From Bacillus sp. AFS059628 (GTDB taxonomy: Bacteria; Bacillota; Bacilli; Bacillales; Bacillaceae_G), in assembly GCF_002571225.1 (NCBI RefSeq), contig NZ_NVEC01000019.1:34997-98996 (forward strand): 64,000 nt of DNA, given 5' to 3'. This document shows positions 26,037-35,053 of the stretch, one piece after another (position 1 is the first letter of the stretch; the number at the start of each line of letters is the position of its first letter). The position numbers and the translations under genes are program-made. Below the pieces are notes generated by a model. The model searched no databases and had not been told where the DNA came from. It was given only the letters and a program-made list of their open reading frames with translations.

Positions 26037-26897
26037 TTGAAGCCATCTAAGTTTCAAAAGAAGCAGATTGTTGCGGTAGGTCTAGCTGCTGCAACAGTAG
26101 CGGGTATCTATGGATACAATCATTTTGCAGTAGAAAATGCAGTAAAACCAACAAAGATTGTTGTAGCCGCAAAGGATATACCTGAGCATACAGAGATTAA
26201 AGAAGACATGTTAGTGGAACGAACATTACCTGGTGATGCCATTCCACCAAATGCATTACGTTTAAATAAAAAAGAGGTTGTAGGTAAGTGGACAAATGAT
26301 GGGCAGCCCATTACAGAAAATAGCTATCTCTTTAAAAACAAAGTAGTAAAGAAAGAAGAATTACCGGACTCTGCTATTTTAAATTTGAAAGATGGAGAAG
26401 TTGCTTTCCCGTTACTCGTTGATTTGGAAACAAGTTCAGGGAATAGTATTATCCCAAATACGTATGTGGACTTGTATTTCAAACAAGTTGTGAAAGAAGG
26501 AGACAATGAGAAGGTTGTCTTTGGTGGTCTGTTCCAACGTGTACGTGTAACGGCTGCAAAAGATAGCAATACAGAAGATGCATTTGTGCTAGAAAAGAAA
26601 GAATCAAAAGAGGAACAAGAAGGAAAACAGAAGCCAAAAGTAACACGATTATACACACTGGCTGTTTCACCTGAACAACTTCAATACTTAAATCGTGCAA
26701 AAACACTTGGAGATGTAATCCCTGTTGCAGTTGGACAAAAGGTAGAGCAAACAGGGAAGGAATTAGAACCAGCTGAAGGATTCTCAGAAATATCTGATCA
26801 AAAGAACATTTTAGACTATGTAGAGAAGCATTCGACTAATCCAATTTCTAAAAATGTAAAAGAGTATGTAGCGCAGTATCTGAACGAATCCAAGTAA
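26037..26897 (+). CDS. cpaB: CpaB/RcpC-like SAF-domain protein
   Basis: The 286-aa protein has an N-terminal membrane anchor (IVAVGLAAATVAGIYGY, residues 11-27). A SAF domain follows (IVVAAKDIPEHTEIKEDMLV, then PGDAIPPNALR, KKEVVGKW), the hallmark of CpaB/RcpC. In Gram-negative Tad systems CpaB works in the periplasm with the secretin. In this monoderm it would sit outside the membrane and may contact peptidoglycan or the pilus. It starts at TTG 26037 after AAGGAGGAAT. It is the first gene of the cpaB-tadZ-A-B-C operon. Confidence 0.85.
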   Translation: MKPSKFQKKQIVAVGLAAATVAGIYGYNHFAVENAVKPTKIVVAAKDIPEHTEIKEDMLVERTLPGDAIPPNALRLNKKEVVGKWTNDGQPITENSYLFKNKVVKKEELPDSAILNLKDGEVAFPLLVDLETSSGNSIIPNTYVDLYFKQVVKEGDNEKVVFGGLFQRVRVTAAKDSNTEDAFVLEKKESKEEQEGKQKPKVTRLYTLAVSPEQLQYLNRAKTLGDVIPVAVGQKVEQTGKELEPAEGFSEISDQKNILDYVEKHSTNPISKNVKEYVAQYLNESK

Positions 26898-26913
26898 GAA
26901 AGGGGTTATTAAG

Positions 26914-27735
26914 ATGGAGCGGCAAGTAAGAATCATTGCCTTTTATGCAACAAACGAAAATGTAGGGAAAAGCACATTAAGTATTGCGATGGCAAATGAA
27001 TTAGCTCATTTAGGGAAAAAGGTGCTTTATGTTGAAGCAGACCAAGTAAGACCAAGCTTTGCAGTTGGAACTGGTCTTAGCCACAGTAGTAAAAATATCT
27101 TAGAACTTGTAAGAAAAGAAAATGAATACAATCTCTCGCAGTATATTTGTACTAAGCAAGATTTATTAGAGAAAAAAGTGAATCCAAGGTTGATGCAAAA
27201 ATTGCACGATAAGATGGATTTTCTGGTGTTTCCATCAGGTTATAGATTAGCTCAATTCCCAGAGATTCAAAATAAAGAATTGCTTGTAACGACATTTATA
27301 GAATCACTTGTAGATACAGAATACGATTATATCATTATATCAGTACCAACTGAATTATCCGAGGTACTGAGTTATCCAATCCTATATCAATCAGATCTTG
27401 TTGTTAATGTGTTAAATGGAAATCCTCGTGGTGCGTTAGCCATTAAACGAGAATTACAGTTGATAGAAGAAGCAAAGCTAACATTACCTCAAATGATTCA
27501 TGTACTAAATATGGCAGATGAGAATTATGTAGAAGATATTGAAAAACTTTCTTCTCAAAAAATTACAGTAACAATTCCATATGACAGAGATCGTACAAGT
27601 TACGAATGGGGTATGCAATTTGGTTCCCCACAAATTAATACAAAGGTCCATCACATTATGGAAGCAGCTGGTCTTGATATTCCATCCCAGCATACATCCT
27701 CTATGAAAAAGGGTCTCTTTGGTTTACGAAATTAA
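26914..27735 (+). CDS. Second TadZ/CpaE-like MinD-type ATPase
   Basis: The 273-aa protein is a MinD/ParA-fold ATPase: FYATNENVGKSTLSIAMANE gives a P-loop with the usual GKS/T lysine (about residue 18), VLYVEADQVRPSF is the switch I/Walker A' region, and DYIIISVPTELSEVLSYP the Walker B strand. There is no receiver domain. It lies between cpaB and tadA, the place of cpaE/tadZ. Together with the protein at 18607 this locus has one ATPase with an intact P-loop and one without. Confidence 0.8.
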   Translation: MERQVRIIAFYATNENVGKSTLSIAMANELAHLGKKVLYVEADQVRPSFAVGTGLSHSSKNILELVRKENEYNLSQYICTKQDLLEKKVNPRLMQKLHDKMDFLVFPSGYRLAQFPEIQNKELLVTTFIESLVDTEYDYIIISVPTELSEVLSYPILYQSDLVVNVLNGNPRGALAIKRELQLIEEAKLTLPQMIHVLNMADENYVEDIEKLSSQKITVTIPYDRDRTSYEWGMQFGSPQINTKVHHIMEAAGLDIPSQHTSSMKKGLFGLRN

Positions 27736-27751
27736 AAGGGAGGCAAGTAGT

Positions 27752-29185
27752 ATGTGGGGCTATTTACAGGAAAAACAAGTCGCCTTAAGGCGAAATCGAG
27801 TTGATTTATATCACTTTGGTTATATGATTCGTTCCAAATCAGCTCGAAAGTTAGGAACAACTACAGCTCAACAAATTAAAGATATAACGGATGAAATTCG
27901 TGCATTTTTAGTAAAAGACCATCGTGATATTTTAAGCGAATCTTTTATGAATAAAGAGAAGAGAGCAACTGTAGAACAAATCATAAAAAGCTTTCTATTA
28001 AGCAATCAAGTCGTCATTTCCGATGTACCTTCAGAACAATTACTAAATATGGTATGTGACGATATTGTGGGATTTGGGATTATAGAACCTTTAAAAGAAG
28101 ATAAGGATGTAACTGATATTTATATCAATGGCACAAAAGAAATTATTTACGAAAAAATTGGAGAGGTAGAGTGTACATTTCCTTACCGATTTGAGACGGA
28201 AGAAGAGGTAAAGGCCTTAGCCTATAAGATGGTAAACAGTACGTCAGAGTCATTAAATACAGCAAAGCCATATGTTGACTGTGTATTTCCATATATCCGT
28301 ATCAATATTGCTTTAGATGAACTTGGGGGACTCGGAACAACAATAACGATTCGAAAGAATGCGGATCACCTTCGTGCTTCTGAAGAGCGTATGCTATCTA
28401 CTAATCAAGCGTCAAAAGTGATGTTGGACTTTTTGGCTGCAGCCGTGAAAGCTAAAATGAATATTTTAGTTGCTGGAGCTACAGGTACTGGAAAATCAGA
28501 GTTTATGAAATATCTTGCCTCTCACATTCCGAAGGGAAAGAAAAAAGAACGTACTCTTGTAGTAGAAGATAACCCTGAATTATATTTGCATCGCATTTTT
28601 CCAGAACATCATTTTGTTCCGATGCAGTGTAGGGCATCGGAAGTAGAAGAAAATGCAATCGACTTTGATAGATTGTTAACAAATGCTTTACGTCAAGGAC
28701 CAAAGCGATTAATTGTAGGGGAATCGAGGGGGAAAGAAGCTTTAAAAATGATTAACTTCTTCCAAACAGGACATCCTGGTTTCACCTCTGTCCATGCAAG
28801 AAGTGCAAAAGAAGCAGTTAGACGTTTAATGCTTATGTGCCTGCAAAGTGGTGCGAATATCGATGCTCAGTATTTATATGAATTGATTTCTCAGACATTT
28901 GATGTGATTGTCTTTTTAGAAAAGAAAGATGATGGGAATCGCTATATTACAGAGATGATTGAATTATTGGATTATCAAGATGATATACAGTTCAATCAGC
29001 TTTCTCAATTTATTCCGTCAGGAGAGGAATACGATGAAATGAATGAGAGAGTAGGAAAGATCCATGGGGATCATATCATTACAGCAAAAATATCAGCCGA
29101 AATGGAGAAGAAATTCCGTTCTTCTACTGTAAATCCGGCTCTTTATGCGCCATTCCTTTCAAAACAGGAGGTGCAGTATGCATAG
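27752..29185 (+). CDS. tadA: TadA/CpaF-type secretion ATPase
   Basis: The 477-aa hexameric ATPase of the VirB11/GspE family powers pilus assembly from the cytoplasmic side of the membrane. It shows the CpaF features: YINGTKEIIYEK, NIALDELGGLGTTITIRK, Walker A GATGTGKS (about 248-255), Asp box VVEDNPELYL, RLIVGESRGKEAL (Walker B) and the His box GHPGFTSVHA. Length is normal. I chose ATG 27752 after GGGAGG. It overlaps tadB by 8 bases, so translation is coupled. Confidence 0.92.
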   Translation: MWGYLQEKQVALRRNRVDLYHFGYMIRSKSARKLGTTTAQQIKDITDEIRAFLVKDHRDILSESFMNKEKRATVEQIIKSFLLSNQVVISDVPSEQLLNMVCDDIVGFGIIEPLKEDKDVTDIYINGTKEIIYEKIGEVECTFPYRFETEEEVKALAYKMVNSTSESLNTAKPYVDCVFPYIRINIALDELGGLGTTITIRKNADHLRASEERMLSTNQASKVMLDFLAAAVKAKMNILVAGATGTGKSEFMKYLASHIPKGKKKERTLVVEDNPELYLHRIFPEHHFVPMQCRASEVEENAIDFDRLLTNALRQGPKRLIVGESRGKEALKMINFFQTGHPGFTSVHARSAKEAVRRLMLMCLQSGANIDAQYLYELISQTFDVIVFLEKKDDGNRYITEMIELLDYQDDIQFNQLSQFIPSGEEYDEMNERVGKIHGDHIITAKISAEMEKKFRSSTVNPALYAPFLSKQEVQYA

Positions 29186-30110
29186 TTTGTTAGCCTATGG
29201 ATGCATTTTCTTAATATTTATTAGTGTGGTAATGCTTGTATTACTTTTTGCGAAGTCTAAAGGCTCTGCTCTTTCACAATTTGTACAAGAAAATGAGAAA
29301 GAAGAAAGGCGCTTGGAATTAAGAAATATTAAAGGGATACGAATGTATCTGCCACAATCTGTTATCCAAGAAGCCCAAAAGTATGAGTGGAAATTGACGA
29401 AAAGCATGTATTGGGTATATACGATTCTTTCAGGAATGAGTATAGCAGCAATATTATACTTCTCCTTTGGAAGAGATCCTTTTACACTGATTTCCGTTTT
29501 ATGTGGATTTTTAGTTCCGAGATTTCTCCTCTATCGAAGAAAAAAACGTTACTACTTGGTTGTCATTGACCGTCTTTCTATTTATATGAAGGCAGTAGCG
29601 AATGCACTTCAAATTAGTAATAACGCTAAACGTGTGCTAGTACAAGTCAAGCCAATGATGCATGAAAGCATTCAAGAAGAAATAGAAAAAGTTTCTCTTC
29701 TATTAGAAGGTGGAACCACGATGCACCGTGCATTTAGAGGATTTAATGAAACGTTTAACTTTAGAGAGTTGGTATTTTTCCATGAAATGTTGGAAGTGTG
29801 TAGCCGAGAAGGTGGAGCAAATTCGGTGCAAGTCTTACTAGATATTGCAGAAGATTTCGAAAAACAAAAGCTATACCTGGCAAGATTGCGTTCTAGTTTG
29901 TCGCAAGCACAACGTGCTTTTGCACAGAACTGCTTAATCGTCATCGCTATGCCAATTGTTATTATGTTGATGTCAAAAGAAGCATATGGATTTTTAGCAG
30001 GTTCTATGATGGGGAAGATCGCGTTAGCGATAAATATGCTGATAGTATTTTTCCTAGCAACCCGTGTAGAAAAGATTGCAAACTATAATCCAACAGAAAG
30101 AGGGGAATAA
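29178..30110 (+). CDS. tadB: TadB-like inner membrane platform protein
   Basis: The 310-aa protein has an N-terminal membrane helix, a pair around residues 85-125, the T2SSF cytoplasmic domain (YMKAVANALQISNNAKRVLV, EMLEVCSREGGANSVQVLLD) and two C-terminal helices (LIVIAMPIVIMLMSK, ALAINMLIVFFLA). TadB and TadC form the platform that passes pilin subunits to the pilus. ATG 29178 follows AGGAGGTG inside the end of tadA. Confidence 0.88.
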   Translation: MHSLLAYGCIFLIFISVVMLVLLFAKSKGSALSQFVQENEKEERRLELRNIKGIRMYLPQSVIQEAQKYEWKLTKSMYWVYTILSGMSIAAILYFSFGRDPFTLISVLCGFLVPRFLLYRRKKRYYLVVIDRLSIYMKAVANALQISNNAKRVLVQVKPMMHESIQEEIEKVSLLLEGGTTMHRAFRGFNETFNFRELVFFHEMLEVCSREGGANSVQVLLDIAEDFEKQKLYLARLRSSLSQAQRAFAQNCLIVIAMPIVIMLMSKEAYGFLAGSMMGKIALAINMLIVFFLATRVEKIANYNPTERGE

Positions 30111-30111
30111 A

Positions 30112-30978
30112 GTGGCTGCGATTTTAGCTGTAGTAGTATTCGTTGTCATGTACTGGGTATTCTCTACCTTTCTACAAGGTAAAAAAGAGAGCGGTAGCCT
30201 ACTTACAAACTATGTAGAAAATGCAAAACGAATTGAAAAAAAGAATTTAAATCAAATGATGCTCGCTCCCTTTCAGTCGTTATCACATAAGTATCTGACA
30301 GAAGAAAAGAAAGAGCAGATTCAGAAGAAATTAGAAGAAGCTGGTTTGGATACGAAACCAGAAGAGTTTTTGAAAATGAAAGTTGCGTATCCCATCATTT
30401 TCACCTCTGTTTTCTTGATATGTACGGTGTTTCATGATTACTACCTATTTAAAGTGGGAGTTTTGATTTCACCACTGCTTTATTTCTATCCTGATTATTT
30501 ATTAAAGAAAAGAATCAAGCAGGCGATAGAAGCAAGGAAATTTGAATTACCAGAGTATCTAATTCCGATGCTGCAGCTGTTAAAAACACATACAACATTA
30601 GAAGCAGTAAAAAAGGCGCAGATATATGCAGGGAGACATCTTCGACCATATGTATCTACACTTACAGCGGAATTAGAAATGTATGCGGGTTCGGATGAAC
30701 CATTTCGTAACTTTGCAGCAGCTTTAAATAGTCCAGAAGTAAATACTTTTACCATTGCGCTACAACAAGCACAAAAAACGGACAAGGTACAAAGTCTTCG
30801 TATTATGGACGCACAGATTAAAATGATGCGTGAGCTAAAACATGAGAACTATAACCGTCTTATTCAAAATAAGCCAATGGAAATGAATAAATTTAACGTT
30901 GTTGTAATTGGATGTATTGTAATTTATCCAATGGTTATTGTTATTCAATCCTTAATGCAAGGATTTGCAAGTATATAA
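30112..30978 (+). CDS. tadC: TadC-like platform protein
   Basis: The 288-aa protein resembles tadB in topology: an N-terminal helix, a central pair (about 95-135), a T2SSF-type domain (FELPEYLIPMLQLLKTHTTL, FTIALQQAQKTDKVQSLRIM) and a final helix (VVVIGCIVIYPMVIVIQS). The start is GTG 30112, one base after the tadB stop, with AGAGGGG as RBS. It is the partner of TadB in the pilus platform. Confidence 0.85.
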   Translation: MAAILAVVVFVVMYWVFSTFLQGKKESGSLLTNYVENAKRIEKKNLNQMMLAPFQSLSHKYLTEEKKEQIQKKLEEAGLDTKPEEFLKMKVAYPIIFTSVFLICTVFHDYYLFKVGVLISPLLYFYPDYLLKKRIKQAIEARKFELPEYLIPMLQLLKTHTTLEAVKKAQIYAGRHLRPYVSTLTAELEMYAGSDEPFRNFAAALNSPEVNTFTIALQQAQKTDKVQSLRIMDAQIKMMRELKHENYNRLIQNKPMEMNKFNVVVIGCIVIYPMVIVIQSLMQGFASI

Positions 30979-31020
30979 GAAGTTAATATCCCAAATTGAA
31001 TAAGCAGAGGAGCAATACAC

Positions 31021-31224
31021 ATGTTAACAAAAATGAAGAATTGGTTGAAAAATGAGGATTCACAATTATCGTCAGAAAACGGTATATTAATCGCTTTGGC
31101 GGTAATTATCGTATTAGTAATTGGCCCGTTTGTATGGAAAGCAATTCAAGGTGGTTATGATACGATCCTGGCACGATTCACAAAAGCATCAAGCAATGCC
31201 GATGTGAATTCTTGGAACAAGTAA
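31021..31224 (+). CDS. Flp-like pilin 1
   Basis: The 67-aa protein has a basic N terminus (MLTKMKNWLKNEDSQL), a hydrophobic helix (ILIALAVIIVLVIGPFVW, residues 22-39) and a short tail ending NADVNSWNK. This is the size and plan of Flp pilins processed by the nearby prepilin peptidase. The usual G-x4-E-Y cleavage region is replaced by QLSSENG: a glutamate remains but the glycine before the cut and the Tyr after Glu are absent. GCAGAGGAG precedes ATG 31021. Confidence 0.8.
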   Translation: MLTKMKNWLKNEDSQLSSENGILIALAVIIVLVIGPFVWKAIQGGYDTILARFTKASSNADVNSWNK

Positions 31225-31290
31225 TAGAAGTTTTAAATCAATGATGTTTATTACGTATAGCTCAAATAAATGGATAAGGGAGATTCAATC

Positions 31291-31494
31291 ATGTTAGGGA
31301 AAATGAAGAATTGGTTAAAAAACGAAGATTCACAGTTATCATCAGAAAACGGTATGTTGATTGCCTTGGCGGTAATTATCGTATTAGTAATTGGCCCGTT
31401 TGTATGGAAAGCAATTCAAGGTGGTTATGATACGATCTTGGCACGATTCACAAAAGCATCAAGTAATGCAGACGTGAATTCTTGGAATAAGTAA
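31291..31494 (+). CDS. Flp-like pilin 2
   Basis: A 67-aa near copy of pilin 1 (differences: LG for LT at the start, Met for Ile after ENG). About 100 bases of the central coding region are almost identical at the DNA level to pilin 1, a sign of recent duplication or gene conversion. AAGGGAG precedes ATG 31291. Confidence 0.8.
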   Translation: MLGKMKNWLKNEDSQLSSENGMLIALAVIIVLVIGPFVWKAIQGGYDTILARFTKASSNADVNSWNK

Positions 31495-31566
31495 TAAAAG
31501 ATTTAAATAGATAAGTTCTTGTTTTAGCAGATTCTTAAAATTTATATATAAAGGAGAAGAAATACA

Positions 31567-31773
31567 ATGTTAGCAAAAATGAAGAATTGGTTAAAAAATG
31601 AAGACTCACAATTATCATCAGAAAACGGTATGTTAATCGCGTTAGCGGTGATCATTGTGTTAGTAATTGGCCCGTTCGTTTGGAAAGCAATCCAAGGTGG
31701 TTATGATACAATTCTAGCTCGATTCACAAAAGCATCAAGCAATGCCGATGTAGATTCTTGGAACAAAAAATAA
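31567..31773 (+). CDS. Flp-like pilin 3
   Basis: A 68-aa copy of the same pilin, identical through the helix and differing at residues 3-4 and at the end (DVDSWNKK). More silent differences than between copies 1 and 2 show an older divergence kept under protein-level selection. AAAGGAGAAG precedes ATG 31567. Confidence 0.8.
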   Translation: MLAKMKNWLKNEDSQLSSENGMLIALAVIIVLVIGPFVWKAIQGGYDTILARFTKASSNADVDSWNKK

Positions 31774-31784
31774 ATGTAAAAATC

Positions 31785-31818
31785 AAGGGGGCTACTCTAG
31801 AAGTGGTTCCCTTTTTTA
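31785..31818 (+). promoter_or_regulatory. Hairpin between pilin 3 and prepilin peptidase
   Basis: AAGGGGGCTACT pairs imperfectly with AGTGGTTCCCTT, followed by six T. It lies after the pilins and 40 bases before the peptidase gene. It would lower peptidase expression relative to pilin, or act as a leader terminator. Confidence 0.6.
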
Positions 31819-31858
31819 GATAACAATTGTATATGGATTCAGAAAAGGAGAGAAGAGA

Positions 31859-32404
31859 ATGTCTTTGTATGTTATAGGGTTATTACTAAGTTACATGTTC
31901 CTAAATGTATTCACTGATTTGAAATATAGAAAAACGAAAAATATATGGCATTTGCTATTCTTAATTGTAGGTATAGGAATCACGTATTTTGCCGGAATAA
32001 GAACAGGGAAAGAGATTTTGATTGTACTAGCCATGGCCTTAGCATGTGGTTTGTTGTTAGAGACATTTAAATTTTCTTCACCCGGTGATACAAAAATGCT
32101 TGTGGTGGTAGCTGTATATGTTAGTAATATAGTAGAAGAATCAGCTACCCTTACTGCTATTACATTAACAGCTTTCCATTTACTATTCTTTTGGATTGCT
32201 AGTGTGTATCGATTAATTAAAATTTTAGGGTTTGTAGGAGCATTTAAAGACCAATTGGAGCATGTTGCTTCTATATTTGGGGCAAAACTACCAAAGAAAG
32301 AAATACAGCTGATACAGAGCTTTCCAGGGGCTTGTTCAATTTTATTAGGGACAATTGTGTATATTGCTTTCACTATGTATCAAAACGGAGGTATGTTAGT
32401 TTGA
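31859..32404 (+). CDS. tadV: Prepilin peptidase (TadV/CpaA, A24)
   Basis: The 181-aa polytopic protein has the two catalytic aspartates of type IV prepilin peptidases: Asp20 in NVFTDLKYRKTKN and Asp77 in SSPGDTKML (the GxGD-type motif, here PGD). The size is that of minimal TadV/CpaA enzymes without the methylase domain. It would process the three Flp-like pilins and perhaps the pseudopilins. It overlaps the next gene through a TTGA start-stop overlap. Confidence 0.85.
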   Translation: MSLYVIGLLLSYMFLNVFTDLKYRKTKNIWHLLFLIVGIGITYFAGIRTGKEILIVLAMALACGLLLETFKFSSPGDTKMLVVVAVYVSNIVEESATLTAITLTAFHLLFFWIASVYRLIKILGFVGAFKDQLEHVASIFGAKLPKKEIQLIQSFPGACSILLGTIVYIAFTMYQNGGMLV

Positions 32405-33024
32405 ACAGTAGAATCATTCATCAAAGAGAAACGTATATTTATTTCACGATATTCGCACTAGTAGGGGTACTTATTACAAATATGTTTATTAATATGGTGT
32501 TTATACTAGCGTATCCACTACTTATTGGATTAATTGTACAGGTTGTCCTGCTTCAGAAGATAAAAAAACCGTTTTATCAGAGCGGAAAAGAATTAACGGA
32601 ACAGTTAAAACTAAAAAATATATTCCTAGTAGAATCAAATATTTTAGGAGATGAAGAAGGAACTGTCTATGAGGTGCATCAAATGCCTTTTACATTCTCA
32701 AATGGGCTAATTAATAAAGAGAAGAGTTATAAGGTAGTAAAACAAGATTATGAAAGAAAAGTAAAAGAAGATTTAACAAAAATTGCAAAATGGCAAGTTA
32801 CAATAAAAGCTAGACTTGTTACGACAACCCATTTTCATTTATATACAATTTGGCAGAAAAATAGTACAGGCTATCAATTAAAAAAAATAGAGGATTGTGT
32901 TGATCCATATGCCAAGATGAATCTCATTCAATGGATTGTCGCTTCATTCTGTACGACTGGTCGTATTAAGTACGATAAGAAACCAAAAGAGTGGGCAAGC
33001 TATGAATGGATTACTTTAAGGTAA
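32401..33024 (+). CDS. Membrane protein, last gene of Tad operon
   Basis: The 207-aa product has two adjacent membrane helices near the N terminus (YIYFTIFALVGVLITNMFIN, MVFILAYPLLIGLIVQVVLL) and a basic cytoplasmic domain. I place the start at TTG 32401, which overlaps the prepilin peptidase stop as TTGA, with GGAGG eight bases upstream. A degenerate copy of its 3' part lies at 33468-33600. No family recognised. Confidence 0.65.
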   Translation: MNSRIIHQRETYIYFTIFALVGVLITNMFINMVFILAYPLLIGLIVQVVLLQKIKKPFYQSGKELTEQLKLKNIFLVESNILGDEEGTVYEVHQMPFTFSNGLINKEKSYKVVKQDYERKVKEDLTKIAKWQVTIKARLVTTTHFHLYTIWQKNSTGYQLKKIEDCVDPYAKMNLIQWIVASFCTTGRIKYDKKPKEWASYEWITLR

Positions 33025-33058
33025 ATAAAAAAGACAGAAAAACTTCTGTCTTTTTTTA
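33025..33058 (+). terminator. Terminator of the cpaB-tadV region
   Basis: AAAAAGACAGAA ... TTCTGTCTTTTTTT, directly after the stop at 33024. Confidence 0.85.
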
Positions 33059-33136
33059 TTTTGGTCTTAAAATATGAAGAGAACATGAATATATTAAACA
33101 TTGTAATAGATAAAACATTCAAAGGAGTAGATTTAA

Positions 33137-33298
33137 TTGACTGATTTACCAATGATTTTAGGAATGCTATTTTGGTTAGGATGGGCTTTATTCTGCTGTT
33201 TAGCTCTTTTTGTAGCAAAAGATGAAAATAAGTATTTAAAAAACCTCTTGTTTAGTATGTTTATGACTATGTTATTAATTAAGGTGGGAGGATATTAA
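33137..33298 (+). CDS. Small two-helix membrane protein
   Basis: The 53-aa product starts at TTG 33137 after AAAGGAGTAG. It has one helix at residues 5-27 (PMILGMLFWLGWALFCCLAL) and a second at 37-50 (NLLFSMFMTMLLIK), with a short charged loop. It is followed by a hairpin terminator (33361-33388). No function assigned. Confidence 0.55.
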   Translation: MTDLPMILGMLFWLGWALFCCLALFVAKDENKYLKNLLFSMFMTMLLIKVGGY

Positions 33299-33360
33299 TA
33301 GAGGGGGATTAAGCTCATTTTCTATTATGTCAAATTAGTAGTTTCATTTCGTTAAAAAGA

Positions 33361-33388
33361 TCTCCATATAAAAATGGAGATCTTTTTA
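33361..33388 (+). terminator. Intrinsic terminator
   Basis: AAGATCTCCAT ... ATGGAGATCTTTTT, an 11-bp stem with a T tract. Confidence 0.75.
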
Positions 33389-33467
33389 AAATGACGATGA
33401 GATATGACTCAATATCTCATGTAGGATACTCTAATTATACATTATTTCCAAAAATAGAAAAGGATTT

Positions 33468-33600
33468 GCAACAAAAACTAGACTTGTTGTGACAACCCAT
33501 TTTCGTTTATATACAATTTGGCAGAAAAATAGTATGGCTATCAATCGAAAAAAATAAAGGATTGTATTGATCCATATGAATTAGCAACGGAATCAAAAGG
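33468..33600 (+). pseudogene. Degenerate duplicate of the 3' part of the 32401 gene
   Basis: About 105 bases match 32810-32910 with scattered changes and small deletions (shared ACAACCCATTTTC, ATACAATTTGGCAGAAAAAT, TTGATCCATATG), and the frame is broken. A partial tandem duplication has decayed here. Confidence 0.8.
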
Positions 33601-33618
33601 GTACACAACGCATTTGTA

Positions 33619-34092
33619 TTAGCGAAATCCAACCTTAATCAATTCTTCATTGTTTATTTCAATTATGAATCTATATTCTGTATCTAATAGCCAGTAATAA
33701 AAACTGACTGCATCAACGTCAACTAGTGATTGGAATACTTTATCAAGATTTGTACTTACTACAGGGATCTCATAGTTATCCCATATTATAAAAATCTGTT
33801 CATCAAAATCCAGTTGATTTGCTCTAATAAGGGAAATTAGTTGTTCTTTGTTTGAAGCTATTAATTGACTGTCTATCTGTTCCCAAGCTACTCTTCCCGA
33901 TCCAGTTATAGGAAATAAGTTCATTAAAGTAGTAGCAATCTGCTGGCTTTTTTCCTGAGAGAAAATGAGAGTTTCGTTTCCTAGGGATTCAAGGCATTCA
34001 TTAAACAAAGGGTTTGTATCATTTCTGTTTTTGGTTTTCAGTTCTCTTAATTTTTTTCGTATTTTCCACTGTCTTGATGATCTATCATCCAT
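33619..34092 (-). CDS. Hypothetical protein, immunity-protein-like
   Basis: The 157-aa soluble acidic protein has a basic start (DRSSRQWKIRKKLRELKTKN) followed by a beta/alpha domain with IFIIWDNYEIPVV and YRFIIEINNEELIKVGF. Its size, single domain and lone-gene context resemble immunity proteins of polymorphic toxin systems, but I cannot name a family and no toxin is adjacent. I prefer ATG 34092, behind AAGG at normal spacing, to ATG 34101. Confidence 0.55.
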   Translation of the reverse strand: MDDRSSRQWKIRKKLRELKTKNRNDTNPLFNECLESLGNETLIFSQEKSQQIATTLMNLFPITGSGRVAWEQIDSQLIASNKEQLISLIRANQLDFDEQIFIIWDNYEIPVVSTNLDKVFQSLVDVDAVSFYYWLLDTEYRFIIEINNEELIKVGFR

Positions 34093-34247
34093 TATTAACA
34101 TTCCTTATACAATTATTTATGAATGAGTATAGCATATAAGGGAAGCCCTTATGAAAATGAATTTTTATAATATAAATTAAACAAAATCTTTATTTTATAG
34201 AAACGTGAAAAGAGCACACAGAAAATGTGTACTCATAACAATTTAAA

Positions 34248-34346
34248 TTATTTTAGGGACCATGATATATCATCAAGGGCTTTATAAATATAACTATACA
34301 TACAGTAAAAGAGATACTTTGGATTGTACTTTTCTTTCCAGTTCAT
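34248..34346 (-). CDS. Tiny protein (32 aa)
   Basis: ATG 34346 follows GAGAGGTGAT at good spacing. The product is polar and aromatic (NWKEKYNPKYLFYCMYSYIY). It is too short for a domain call. The RBS is the main support. Confidence 0.4.
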   Translation of the reverse strand: MNWKEKYNPKYLFYCMYSYIYKALDDISWSLK

Positions 34347-35053
34347 AATAATCACCTCTCATACAAATAGCTTAATTACATTATACGGTTATTACTTCAA
34401 ATGTTAAGAAAATTCGAAGCGAATTAAGGTGACTTTAAAGAAAATAGTTATTTGAAAAAAGGACCTCTCACGGAAAGCTAAGAGGCCATCAAATAGATGT
34501 TGTATGTGAAACACGTGATGTTTCAAAAAAGGATTGTAAAATAAAACGAATAAAATATACAAAATCTTTATTTAAATATAGAAGCCCTAGGATTAGGGGC
34601 TAGGGCTTCTAGTCATGGTATATCTCACACGACATTATAAAAAGAAAAGAACGTACTGAAGATAACACATGAATGTTTCATAAATGTATCAAAAAAGTGA
34701 ACAAAAACGTTATTTTAATTGTTGTAGCCCCTTGGAGGGCGCTCCAAGGGGCTAAGAATCGAGAATATTAAACTCTTGTTAATTACATAAGAACTCCCTA
34801 AGGAGTATATAAGGAATTTTAACACTTAACTAATAATTTTTGCAACTATATATTCAAATTAATATATGAATAAGCTATTTATATAAAAAAGGGCCCTTAC
34901 TACTATGTAAGAGCTCCATGAACAAAAAAAGGTCTTATATGACTCTATATAAGAATCATAATAATAGTTTAACAATTTCATGTATAGTTGTCTATATATG
35001 AATGGCGTAGTAGAACTAACAAAATGTTATTTTATTTAAAAGGGAAATGAGAA

